A stretch of DNA of 64,000 bases from Bacillota bacterium (GTDB lineage Bacteria; Bacillota_I; Bacilli_A; RFN20; CAG-288). The notes beneath the pieces were generated by a model that was not told the origin of the DNA, did no database searches, and saw only the letters and a program-made list of their open reading frames with translations. This document shows, one piece after another, positions 17,827 through 26,510 of this stretch (its first letter is position 1; the number at the start of each line of letters is the position of its first letter). The position numbers were made by a program, and so were the translations under genes. Where the stretch lies: assembly GCA_023398335.1 (NCBI GenBank), contig JAEWSJ010000012.1:129130-193129 (forward strand), written 5' to 3'.

Positions 17827-18492
17827 ATGAATACTGATTTAATATTAAATTCTCATTTGTTTAAAGGATGTAATAAAGATGAATTAGATAATATCTTTAA
17901 TCATCTAGATTTTAAAATTAAAACTTATATAAAAAGTGATGTTATTTTATCTCAAGGTAATACTACTTCTGAATTAGGTTTTGTTATGTCAGGTAGTGTC
18001 AGAATAGAAAATGTTGATTTTTCTGGAAATATGACAGTTTTAAGCATAGTTTCAAAAGGTGGTGTGTTTGCTGAATCATACGCTTTAGTAAAAAACGAAC
18101 CATTATTAATTAATGCGATTGCAAATGAAAATTGTGAAGTAATATTTATCGATGTAAATAAGTTGTTTTGTCCATGTACACATTGTACTAGTCGTCATAT
18201 TATCATTGAGAATTTACTTCATATATCCGCAAAGAAAAATATGGAGCTTTCAAAAAGAAATCTCCACATTGGATATAAGACAATAAGAGAAAGATTGTTG
18301 TCTTATTTGTCGTATCAGTCTTTGGTTAATAAGTCATTATCTTTTACTATTCCTTTTAATCGTCAGCAGTTAGCAGATTATCTTAATCTTGATCGCAGTG
18401 CGTTATCTAAGGAATTAGGTAAGATGAAAAGAGATGGAATCTTAGAGTATAAGAAGAATTATTTTAATCTAAGTAATAACGTAATACGATAA
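17827..18492 (+). CDS. Crp/Fnr-family regulator with a Cys cluster
   Basis: The 221-residue protein has an N-terminal cyclic-nucleotide-binding-type beta-roll (about 15-110), a dimerisation helix (about 125-145) and a C-terminal winged helix (FNRQQLADYLNLDRSALSKEL as recognition region). The segment LFCPCTHCTSRH just before the long helix carries three cysteines. Similarly placed Cys occur in Crp/Fnr proteins linked to hcp operons and may hold a cluster or sense redox state or NO. It is divergent from the Fe-S/cupin unit, with a palindrome between them. It lacks the N-terminal Cys set of classical FNR. The sensing role is inferred. Confidence 0.88.
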   Translation: MNTDLILNSHLFKGCNKDELDNIFNHLDFKIKTYIKSDVILSQGNTTSELGFVMSGSVRIENVDFSGNMTVLSIVSKGGVFAESYALVKNEPLLINAIANENCEVIFIDVNKLFCPCTHCTSRHIIIENLLHISAKKNMELSKRNLHIGYKTIRERLLSYLSYQSLVNKSLSFTIPFNRQQLADYLNLDRSALSKELGKMKRDGILEYKKNYFNLSNNVIR

Positions 18493-18513
18493 TATAAACA
18501 AAGGAAAATAATT

Positions 18514-19095
18514 ATGGACAGAAACATTAAATATTACGAAGATAACGCTGATTCATTTATTGATCATACTTTCAAATGCGATATGTCAGTTCAATATGAC
18601 TTTTTTGAAAAAGAATTAGTAAATAAAAGTACTATCTTAGATTTAGGTTTTGGTTCAGGAAGAGACTCCTTGTATTTCTTATCTAAAGGATATAAAGTAT
18701 ACGCTTTAGATCCAGTGGAAAAGTTTTGTAAGATAGCAAAAGAACTTGGAATTAAAAATGTATATCAAAGAGAAGCACAAGATATTGATTTTGTGAATAT
18801 TTTTGATGGTATCTGGGCTTGTGCTTCTCTTTTACATATTCCTTCTTCTGAATTAAAAGATGTATTTAAAAGATGTTATGCAGCGTTGAAAAAAGATGGA
18901 CTAATGTATGTGTCTTTTAGATATGGTGATTTTGAAGGGGTGAGAACTGATAGATGTTTTGTAGATCTTACTGAAGAATCATTAAAAGAGTTAATAAATG
19001 ATACTGGTTTTGTCTTAGATAAGTCTATGATTTCTATAGATGTAAGGCCGGATAATCAGACTAAGTGGTTAAATGCGGTTTTGAAGAAAAGATAA
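18514..19095 (+). CDS. Class I SAM-dependent methyltransferase
   Basis: The 193-residue protein shows the Rossmann methyltransferase motifs. Motif I is LDLGFGSGRDSLYFLSKG (about 47-64), motif II acidic is ALDPVEKF, and WACASLLHIP resembles motif IV. The fold covers nearly the whole protein and there is no target-recognition domain, so a small-molecule substrate is more likely than DNA. AAAGGAA precedes the ATG and the gene follows the Crp/Fnr gene by 21 bases, so co-transcription is possible. The substrate is unknown. Confidence 0.85.
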   Translation: MDRNIKYYEDNADSFIDHTFKCDMSVQYDFFEKELVNKSTILDLGFGSGRDSLYFLSKGYKVYALDPVEKFCKIAKELGIKNVYQREAQDIDFVNIFDGIWACASLLHIPSSELKDVFKRCYAALKKDGLMYVSFRYGDFEGVRTDRCFVDLTEESLKELINDTGFVLDKSMISIDVRPDNQTKWLNAVLKKR

Positions 19096-19168
19096 GGTGT
19101 TTCCTGCATTTTATATTTCAAAGTGTAATTATTAATACTTATTATGTGTTTTAAAAGTCTCATTTTTG

Positions 19169-19177
19169 TGCTATTCT
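19169..19177 (+). promoter_or_regulatory. Extended -10 box suggesting a leaderless mRNA for the helicase gene
   Basis: TGTGCTATTCT contains the extended -10 TGCTATTCT ending at 19177. The ATG of the helicase begins at 19184, exactly where transcription would be expected to start. No Shine-Dalgarno sequence precedes that ATG, in contrast to nearly every other gene here. Confidence 0.45.
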
Positions 19178-19183
19178 GGTCTC

Positions 19184-21988
19184 ATGAATAAATTTCTTAC
19201 AAATACCTCTAAAACACGTTTTATTGATGAAATTAAGAAGAGTTTAAAAACTTGCAATAGTTTTAGTTTTTCTGTTTCGTTTATTAAGAAAGCGGGCTTA
19301 GATTTAATAAGTAGTTCTTTAGAATCGGCTTTAAGTAGAGGAGCTAAAGGAAGAATAATATGTTCTACATATCAAAACTTCACCGATATTAGATCTCTAG
19401 AATTATTTTTATCTTGGCAAAATAAATACTCTAACTTTGAATGTAGATTAGAAGATAAATGTTTTGCTGATAATGGATTTCACACCAAAGGATATTTATT
19501 TGAATTTGAAGATGAATATGAAGTAATAATTGGTTCTTCAAATATTACTCGTTTTGCATTGCTTAAAAATTTCGAGTGGGATATTTCCCACGTATCTAAA
19601 GATAAAAAAGAGCTATTTGAAGAAGTAATTTCAGAATTTGATTTAATCTTTAATGAAGTTTATCCTTTAACATCGAAGCTTATTCAACAATATAGCATGA
19701 AATTACAATATGCCATCAATAGATGGGATATGGATTATTTTATCGATGGAAATGATTTAATCAGGCCGAATAAAATGCAACAATCAGCTTTAAAAGAACT
19801 TAGTAATTCAAGAGACAGAGGAATTGATAAGTGTTTAATTATTGCTGCAACAGCTACAGGTAAAACTTATCTTGCGGCTTTTGATGCATTAAACTTCAAT
19901 GCCAAAAGATTATTATTTATAGTACATAACGATTTTATTCTTATAGAAGCTTTAAAAACTTTTCAAAAGATTTTCGGTGGGGAAAGAACATACGGATTAT
20001 TCAATGGAGATAATTTTGAGACAGACAGAGACTTTATATTCTCTACAAACTTAATGATGTCTTCTCATTTGGATATTTTTGCTAAAGATGAATTTGATTA
20101 CATAATTATTGATGAAGTTCATCACGCAACAGAATCAACATATAAAGCAATTTTATCTTACTTTAAACCACAGTTTTTATTAGGATTAACCGCTACTCCA
20201 GATCGTATGGATAATAAAGATGTTTTAAGTTTGTTTGACTATAACGTTCCTTATGAATTAAATCTAAGAGATGCCTTAGTTAACAATCTTATAGTTCCTT
20301 TTAAATACTACGGTATTGATGATGATCTTATTGATTATCGATCTGATGCACCTGACGTATTAATTAAGTCAATTTCACACAATTTACATTGTGATTTTAT
20401 TCGTGAGCAGATTGAAAAGTATAGACCAAAAGGCAAATTAAAAGCATTAGCTTTCTGTGTAAATAGACAGCATGCTAGAACAATGGCTGAAAAAATGAAT
20501 ATGTTAGGTTATCATACTTTAGCTTTAACAGGAGAAGACAATACAGGTGAAAGAATTAGAGCCTATTCATCTCTTCAAGATGATGAAGATCCATTAGAAA
20601 TAATCTTCACAATCAATATAGCTAATGAAGGAGTTGATATTCCTGCAATTAATACAGTTTTATTTTTAAGACCTACTGAATCCTCAACAATCTTTATTCA
20701 ACAATTGGGACGTGGGTTAAGAAAATATAACAACAAGGATTATTTAACCGTACTAGATTTCATCGCAAATTCATATTCTCGTAGCGTTCAAATTGCGTTG
20801 GCTTTGGGGTCTTTAAAAAAGAGATCTTTTGAAGTTGATAAGGTGTCGTTGCAAAGTATGGTTATAAGTGATTTTAAAACACTAAATCTTCCAATTGAAA
20901 TTCACATAGATGAAATTGCCAAAGAAAAGATATTAAAATCAATTGAAAACACAAAGTTTAATACTAGAAAGGTATTGGCTGCAGAATATCATTCGTTTAA
21001 GAAATACTTAGATCTAAATGAAGCACCAACTCATATGGACTTTTTAGATAATCACGCTTCAGATATGTTGGTTAAATATATACGAATATACAAATCTTAT
21101 TATAAGTTTTTATCAGCTGTAAATGATAACTACTATGTTTTTGACAATGAGCAATTAAAGATAATTGATCACTTATCTTTCTTCATTCCTCTTATAAGAC
21201 CATACGAATTTTTCATAGTTCGTTATTTAATATTAAATGGCAGTTCGTCAATATCAAAACTAATGGAAGAATTAAGTGTTTATGAAATAAATAACGAAGA
21301 AAGTTTTAATCATGCGCTAAAAATGCTTCAAGCAAATAGTGAATTGTATAATCAAAATAAAAGAGATAAGTATCCACCACTTATTGTTCAAAATGAAAAT
21401 GATATATCGTTATCTTTTGATATTTCTTCTGAATTATTTAAAGATTTTTTACTTGATTTATTAAATTTTGGCTTGGGAAAATTCGACTTGGATTTTAACG
21501 ATGCTACAGATAACTTGCTTCTATTTAAAGAGTATACTAGAGAACAAGCTTTTATTGCGTTAAATAATAAATCTTTATTCTCAATGAGTGGTATAGAAAA
21601 CATCAATGGTAATTATTGTTTCTTTATTGATTTAAATAAAGATTTACAAAAGAAGGATAGCTTAAAGTATAAAGATCGTTTCTTGTCCGATAGTATTCTT
21701 CAATGGGAATCACAGACTGCGACAACCATGGAAAATGGTAAAGGAAAGAAACTTGTTCAACATAAGAAAGTTAAGTTATTTGTTAGAAAAATCAAGAAGG
21801 AAGATGGTGTTGATAAACCGTATATATATCTTGGAGAAGGAACTTTAACAAATCTTAGAAATGATCCGGATAATATTAATAAAATTGAACAAACTAAAAC
21901 AGTTTTATCCGATATAGTATTAGATAATAAAATACCTAGTGAGTATTTATATGAATTTGGAGTAATAGATGATGAAAAAACATTATAA
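19184..21988 (+). CDS. PLD-nuclease / SF2 helicase / DUF3427 fusion protein
   Basis: The protein has 934 residues from the ATG at 19184; a TTG 18 bases upstream is possible. The N-terminal phospholipase-D-type nuclease domain has HTKGYLFEF and GSSNITRFAL (the HxK...GSxN motif, about residues 100-130). The helicase core follows: motif I ATATGKT (about 220), motif II DEVHH (about 310), motif III LTATP and motif VI QQLGRGLRK (about 510). A long C-terminal region fits DUF3427. This architecture is known from prokaryotic genomes and is often found in defence or mobile islands. It would bind and unwind DNA and cut it through the PLD domain, which needs to dimerise. A Nudix gene overlaps its end by 20 bases, so the two are translationally coupled. 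Confidence 0.88.
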   Translation: MNKFLTNTSKTRFIDEIKKSLKTCNSFSFSVSFIKKAGLDLISSSLESALSRGAKGRIICSTYQNFTDIRSLELFLSWQNKYSNFECRLEDKCFADNGFHTKGYLFEFEDEYEVIIGSSNITRFALLKNFEWDISHVSKDKKELFEEVISEFDLIFNEVYPLTSKLIQQYSMKLQYAINRWDMDYFIDGNDLIRPNKMQQSALKELSNSRDRGIDKCLIIAATATGKTYLAAFDALNFNAKRLLFIVHNDFILIEALKTFQKIFGGERTYGLFNGDNFETDRDFIFSTNLMMSSHLDIFAKDEFDYIIIDEVHHATESTYKAILSYFKPQFLLGLTATPDRMDNKDVLSLFDYNVPYELNLRDALVNNLIVPFKYYGIDDDLIDYRSDAPDVLIKSISHNLHCDFIREQIEKYRPKGKLKALAFCVNRQHARTMAEKMNMLGYHTLALTGEDNTGERIRAYSSLQDDEDPLEIIFTINIANEGVDIPAINTVLFLRPTESSTIFIQQLGRGLRKYNNKDYLTVLDFIANSYSRSVQIALALGSLKKRSFEVDKVSLQSMVISDFKTLNLPIEIHIDEIAKEKILKSIENTKFNTRKVLAAEYHSFKKYLDLNEAPTHMDFLDNHASDMLVKYIRIYKSYYKFLSAVNDNYYVFDNEQLKIIDHLSFFIPLIRPYEFFIVRYLILNGSSSISKLMEELSVYEINNEESFNHALKMLQANSELYNQNKRDKYPPLIVQNENDISLSFDISSELFKDFLLDLLNFGLGKFDLDFNDATDNLLLFKEYTREQAFIALNNKSLFSMSGIENINGNYCFFIDLNKDLQKKDSLKYKDRFLSDSILQWESQTATTMENGKGKKLVQHKKVKLFVRKIKKEDGVDKPYIYLGEGTLTNLRNDPDNINKIEQTKTVLSDIVLDNKIPSEYLYEFGVIDDEKTL

Positions 21989-22361
21989 CGTTGTAGCTGC
22001 AGTAATTATTATTAATGATTTGGTGTTTTGCGCTCAAAGAGGATACGGATCTCTAAAAGATAAATGGGAATTTCCGGGTGGCAAAATAGAGCAAGGTGAA
22101 ACAGAGCAAGAAGCTTTAGCAAGAGAAATTAAAGAAGAACTAGATACAGATATAGATGTTAAAGAACATCTTATAACTACTAGTTATGAATATGATGATT
22201 TTTCAATAACTCTCCATGCTTATAGATGTGAAGTTATTAAAGGTAATTTACTTAGTAATGAACACGAAGATGAAACTTGGTGTGCAAAAGAAAATCTAAT
22301 GAATAAAGATTGGTGTCCTGCCGATATTGCTATAGTAGAAAAGATACTTAATAGCTTCTAA
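21969..22361 (+). CDS. Nudix hydrolase (MutT/NudG-like)
   Basis: The 130-residue protein contains the Nudix box from about residue 38 (GKIEQGETEQEALAREIKEE), with Asp replacing the usual Gly near its end. N-terminal VVAAVIIINDLVFCAQRG and WEFPGGK are typical of MutT-type (d)NTP pyrophosphatases. It starts inside the helicase gene (20-base overlap) with two successive ATG codons and no strong ribosome binding site of its own, so it depends on translation of the helicase. Coupling of a Nudix enzyme to a DUF3427 helicase suggests a shared function, perhaps processing of modified nucleotides or signals. It ends 4 bases inside the convergent gene at 22358. Confidence 0.9.
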   Translation: MMKKHYNVVAAVIIINDLVFCAQRGYGSLKDKWEFPGGKIEQGETEQEALAREIKEELDTDIDVKEHLITTSYEYDDFSITLHAYRCEVIKGNLLSNEHEDETWCAKENLMNKDWCPADIAIVEKILNSF

Positions 22362-23107
22362 ACTAAAATTATTTTATAGAAATCATATAGTAAATCTAAA
22401 TATCTTTTACTAATTTCCATTTGCTTTTCGTTGAACTTTCTACGATAAAATAAGTAATGTAGAAGTTTACATTTTATGTTGTAAAAAGTTAAAGCATCAT
22501 CACAAAGAAATAAATCAAAATAACTTGGAGAAATAAATGGTTCATATCTATTTAATGTTTGAATATTTTTTATGGCAATCGCTATTTTTTTATCATCATA
22601 ATCAAGAATTGTTTGTAGATAATATTTGAATCTTTGAATTTGTTTATCTCTAAAATAATCACACACTTCTTTATTTTCAGCACCGGGTGTGCGTTTAATA
22701 ATTAATTTACATTTATTCACATCCATATCGTAGAATTTTAGCAAGTCTAAAATAATCCAAAACGAGTGTAAAGCGGTAGTGTTAATATTTATCATTATTT
22801 CGTCATTTATTGGATAGTGATTAATTAGCGAAGAATCTTTATGAACAAATAATTTTGCTTTGCTCCAATCTCTTTTATATGCTAATAATTCTTCATTACT
22901 TTTTGGTTTCAGTTCATTTAAACTTAATATTGTCTGTCTAACAAGATTCACCCAAGAGGTTTCAAATAATTCAATTTCATTATCTTCAATAGTAAATAAA
23001 TATGGAGAAGTGTACTCTAAAGAATAATCTCTTTCTTTGAGATTTTCTTTGTAATATCTTTTGTTGTTTATGTATATAATTCCATATTTATTTTTGATAG
23101 TAGACAT
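22358..23107 (-). CDS. Uncharacterised partner of the AIPR protein
   Basis: The 249-residue protein is rich in Tyr, Lys and Leu and matches no family I recognise. No signal peptide or membrane segment is apparent and no nuclease motif is obvious; the C-terminal half looks helical. Its start overlaps the stop of the AIPR gene by one base, so the two are translated as a pair. Its stop overlaps the Nudix stop by 4 bases on the other strand. The context implies a fixed two-gene module, possibly effector plus regulator or immunity protein. Confidence 0.7.
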   Translation of the reverse strand: MSTIKNKYGIIYINNKRYYKENLKERDYSLEYTSPYLFTIEDNEIELFETSWVNLVRQTILSLNELKPKSNEELLAYKRDWSKAKLFVHKDSSLINHYPINDEIMININTTALHSFWIILDLLKFYDMDVNKCKLIIKRTPGAENKEVCDYFRDKQIQRFKYYLQTILDYDDKKIAIAIKNIQTLNRYEPFISPSYFDLFLCDDALTFYNIKCKLLHYLFYRRKFNEKQMEISKRYLDLLYDFYKIILV

Positions 23108-25257
23108 TATTCACCACCAATAATCGATTTTACTATTTTGGTAATATTACTTCCGTACAATTTGATTTTTGTATTTGGTTTTACTTTAATGCATCCAAAC
23201 ATTAATAACTGTTCAGTGGTTGTTGGCTTAAACTTACTGATGTTGTCTATTTCTTTATTGTTAAGAATCTCTTGAGGTTTAATACCAAGTCCATCCGCCG
23301 TTAATTTTCTAAACTCAGTTAGTTTTACAGCAATCTTTGATGCTATTTCATCTACTATTTCGTCCTCATCATTACTAATAATATCTTTGCTAAGAGCCTT
23401 TTGCAGCAATTCATTTGTAACGTCATCGTCCTCTTCAGAACATTCGTAAAAGTAATTTCCAATAACTAGAGACCATTTACTACTTAGATTATTGAAATCA
23501 TAGAAGTCATTGTAAACATTAGGGATAATTAATGTCTGGTAGTTTTTATCTACTTTCGTGAAATTAGAGTAGCTTAGATCGGGTTTAAAGTTTTTAGCGC
23601 TATTAAAGGCTTTGACAATATAGAAATCATATATTGCATTAAACAAAGAGAATAAATCGTCCTCGAGATCATCAAAGTTCTTATTGAAAATACGATGGTT
23701 ATATAGCATTTGTGATATAAGATAGATTCCTTTTTCAGAGTTAATGCCATAGGTGTCTACATCATCTTTTAATTCTACGCAGAACTTTAATTTTGTGATT
23801 AAACCAATAATTGCATAGAAGAAAGTAGCTGAGTTTTTAACGAGGCCAACTTTTACAGGATCTTCGCTTGTTTTTACAACATCTTTTTTCCATTTATCAT
23901 AATATGAACGAATATATAAGAGATCTTTCAACATATAAGGTGAATATGCTTTATCCTTAAATATTAAATTATATTTTTTCTCAACTGAAAATAACTTGTT
24001 AGCGGAGTTTCGTGCATAACCGGGGCCTTGGTATACGAAAGAATAAAGCAATTGAGCGATTTCAACGTTCTTTGAACGGCTCCACATATTTGGATAATTT
24101 ATCTTTAGATTTGCTGCAGTACTGTCTCCACGTTTTGTTGAAACAAATACACCAACCTTAGACATTTCAAGTTTTAAATTACGTTGCTCAGATCTATTCG
24201 CAATTAAATCTTCTGATTTAATAGGTTTTTGGTTATTACTAGCTTCAGCAATTGCAGCAACAAAATCACTATTATCATTGTCATTATTATTTTTAGCTTT
24301 TATTATTTTACAAGAAATCGCAAAATCATTTGCAAAAGGGACTTCTCCGATCATTCGTGTGGTTTGGCCACCATTTACAATTGAAAAATTTGTTAGATTT
24401 ATTTTCCCATCTTCAATTTTATAATCATCACAAACAATAATAATTCCATTATTTAAATACCAAAAGTTCTCTGGATGATTTCTTATTGAGTCTTCAATTC
24501 CTGGATCAACTTTTTTATCACTGATGTAGAAACGAAGATTCATTGCAAATAGTCCTGATTTTTTATATTTAGAATAGTTTTCTTTTAAAGATAAAGCACT
24601 AATATTTACAATTAAAGATTGTTCTTGACCATATGCTAAATAATTATTTCCAATCAATTTGATGGTGCTAGAAGATACGTATGGTTTATCATTTGTTATT
24701 TCTTTAACATCATCTATTATTTCATCACCAAAGATTAATTCGACATTTATTTTTGTAATTTCTAAATCTTGGCTTTCAAAAGTGTTTCTCAATTTTTTCT
24801 TTTCGTCATATAAAGGAATGTAATTTGTTATTAATTTTATTACGCCAATAGCTTCCGAGCCGGCATCCCAATAATCTTTTATTTTACTTTGTGCGGCATC
24901 AGCTGAATAGTAACCTGTTTTCTTAATTTGTGTTAATAATGCTTCAACAGATTTTTTTCTAGTCATTAGTTTAAGCTTATCAAAGGTTTCGTTATCATCG
25001 ACATAATATGGGACAATAATATCTATTTGTTCACCATCTGTTGTTTCTTCTCGGAAGAAAGCTTGGGCATAATTATCTTTTGAACTATTATTGTAGTCAC
25101 AACCTTCTCTTACTTCTAATAGGTAGTCTTCATCGCCATTATAATAGTGGTAGAAATAATATAAGAAAAGCATTTTCTTCTCTTTTACAACACTAGATAA
25201 ATCACTCATGTGATTTTTTTCAAAAAGTTTTGTAATGTCAGCTAAATATTTATCCAT
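23107..25257 (-). CDS. AIPR-domain (abortive infection phage resistance) protein
   Basis: The 716-residue protein carries the AIPR hallmarks (Pfam AIPR family): NHPENFWYLNNGIIIV (about 275-290) and FSIVNGGQTT (about 306-315), followed by a helical region. The N-terminal part (1-200) includes FREETTDGEQIDIIVPYYV, which may be a degenerate nuclease-like domain. Members of this family have been linked to abortive infection against phage. The gene lies between a PLD-helicase/Nudix pair and a DnaQ-like exonuclease, supporting a defence setting. It is followed with a 1-base overlap by a small unknown gene. The biochemical activity is not established from sequence. Confidence 0.82.
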   Translation of the reverse strand: MDKYLADITKLFEKNHMSDLSSVVKEKKMLFLYYFYHYYNGDEDYLLEVREGCDYNNSSKDNYAQAFFREETTDGEQIDIIVPYYVDDNETFDKLKLMTRKKSVEALLTQIKKTGYYSADAAQSKIKDYWDAGSEAIGVIKLITNYIPLYDEKKKLRNTFESQDLEITKINVELIFGDEIIDDVKEITNDKPYVSSSTIKLIGNNYLAYGQEQSLIVNISALSLKENYSKYKKSGLFAMNLRFYISDKKVDPGIEDSIRNHPENFWYLNNGIIIVCDDYKIEDGKINLTNFSIVNGGQTTRMIGEVPFANDFAISCKIIKAKNNNDNDNSDFVAAIAEASNNQKPIKSEDLIANRSEQRNLKLEMSKVGVFVSTKRGDSTAANLKINYPNMWSRSKNVEIAQLLYSFVYQGPGYARNSANKLFSVEKKYNLIFKDKAYSPYMLKDLLYIRSYYDKWKKDVVKTSEDPVKVGLVKNSATFFYAIIGLITKLKFCVELKDDVDTYGINSEKGIYLISQMLYNHRIFNKNFDDLEDDLFSLFNAIYDFYIVKAFNSAKNFKPDLSYSNFTKVDKNYQTLIIPNVYNDFYDFNNLSSKWSLVIGNYFYECSEEDDDVTNELLQKALSKDIISNDEDEIVDEIASKIAVKLTEFRKLTADGLGIKPQEILNNKEIDNISKFKPTTTEQLLMFGCIKVKPNTKIKLYGSNITKIVKSIIGGE

Positions 25258-25499
25258 ATATAACCCCTTAATTTTTTTTAACTATATTAATTAGATCATA
25301 TTTTTTAATGCGATACTAGTCTGATGATAAAATATGTTAAATTTGTGATGATTTATCTAGATTGATTATTCTCATGCTTTATTAATATAAATCTATACGT
25401 TTTGATTAGTTTTATCAAAAAAAACGAAAAACTTGTTGTTAATGTTCATTAGTTGATAAAATACATATATTCATAGTTTTATAGAAATCGAGGTGCGTT

Positions 25500-26494
25500 A
25501 TGACCGATAAAAATAACGAAAGTAATAAATGGCAAAAAATAATTTTTGCGGTGATAACGATAGTTGGTTTTTTTTATTTTTAAGTGGAATAGTTACTGAT
25601 AAAATTAATTATTGGCTAATTACATTCGGTATAATAATTCTATTATTTTGTGGAGTCGCATCAATTTATATTGATCGTAAAGAGAAAAAAGCCACAGAAA
25701 TAAATAAGATAAGAAAACAATACGAAGAAGATAAAAGAATTAAAGAGCAAATAAAAGTGGAAAACTTAAATAGATATAATCAATTGATAAAAGGCGATTA
25801 CGAATTAAATAATAAAAGTAATTTTGAGTGTTCTTTATTAATAAAAAATTTATACGAAATAAAAAATAACGAACTATATAAACAAGAAGATCTTCCTTTT
25901 AATATTGATGAAAGAATCAATGAATTAAATACATTAGGAAGAAGTAAGTTCTTGAATTCAAAATACAAGAGTTTTATTTCATTAGATTTAGAAACAACAG
26001 GATTAAGTAGAGAAAACGATAGAATAATTCAGATTGCAATGATAAAAGTAATTAATGGAAATATTGTTGATAAATACGATTCCTATGTAAATCCAAAGAA
26101 GCATATTTCAGAATCCGCCAGTGAAGTAAATCATATTTATGATTACGATGTTTGTAATGAAAGAACTATAAAAGAAATATTTCCTGAAATATTATCCTTT
26201 ATTGATGGACTACCTATAATAGCTCATAACGCTAGTTTCGATATTGGCTTTTTAGAATGTGAATACTTTAGAAGCTTTAAAGAAACGATTCCAGAACTTA
26301 ATAGTATTTGCACAATGAAATTGTGGAAAAAAAGATTTAATCAAATATATAACGAAGCCCCATTTTCAGCAAAGTTATGTACATTAGTTGATGCCTTACT
26401 ATATGAAGAAGATATAAAAGAGTATAGAAGCAATATTCATGATGCCTATTGTGATGCTTTAGCAACTGCTAAAGTATTCGTGAAAATGCAGTGA
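25500..26494 (+). CDS. Membrane-anchored DnaQ-like (DEDDh) exonuclease, apparent frameshift near N-terminus
   Basis: The C-terminal domain (last 170 residues) has all three exonuclease motifs: SLDLETTGL (Exo I), HNASFDIGFL (Exo II) and HDAYCDALATA (Exo III, His-to-Asp spacing of DEDDh type). It is preceded by a membrane segment (YWLITFGIIILLFCG) and a charged coiled-coil linker. The best-supported start is ATG 25500, with GAGGTG just upstream. That frame gives MTDKNNESNKWQKIIFAVIT, a plausible first membrane helix, but runs into a stop. One more T in the T8 run near 25568-25575 would fuse it to the exonuclease frame. Without it, translation would have to begin at ATG 25529, which has no ribosome binding site. 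Either a homopolymer error or a true frameshift is possible. A membrane-tethered exonuclease is unusual. Confidence 0.75.
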
Positions 26495-26510
26495 TTTATA
26501 TAATTAACAA

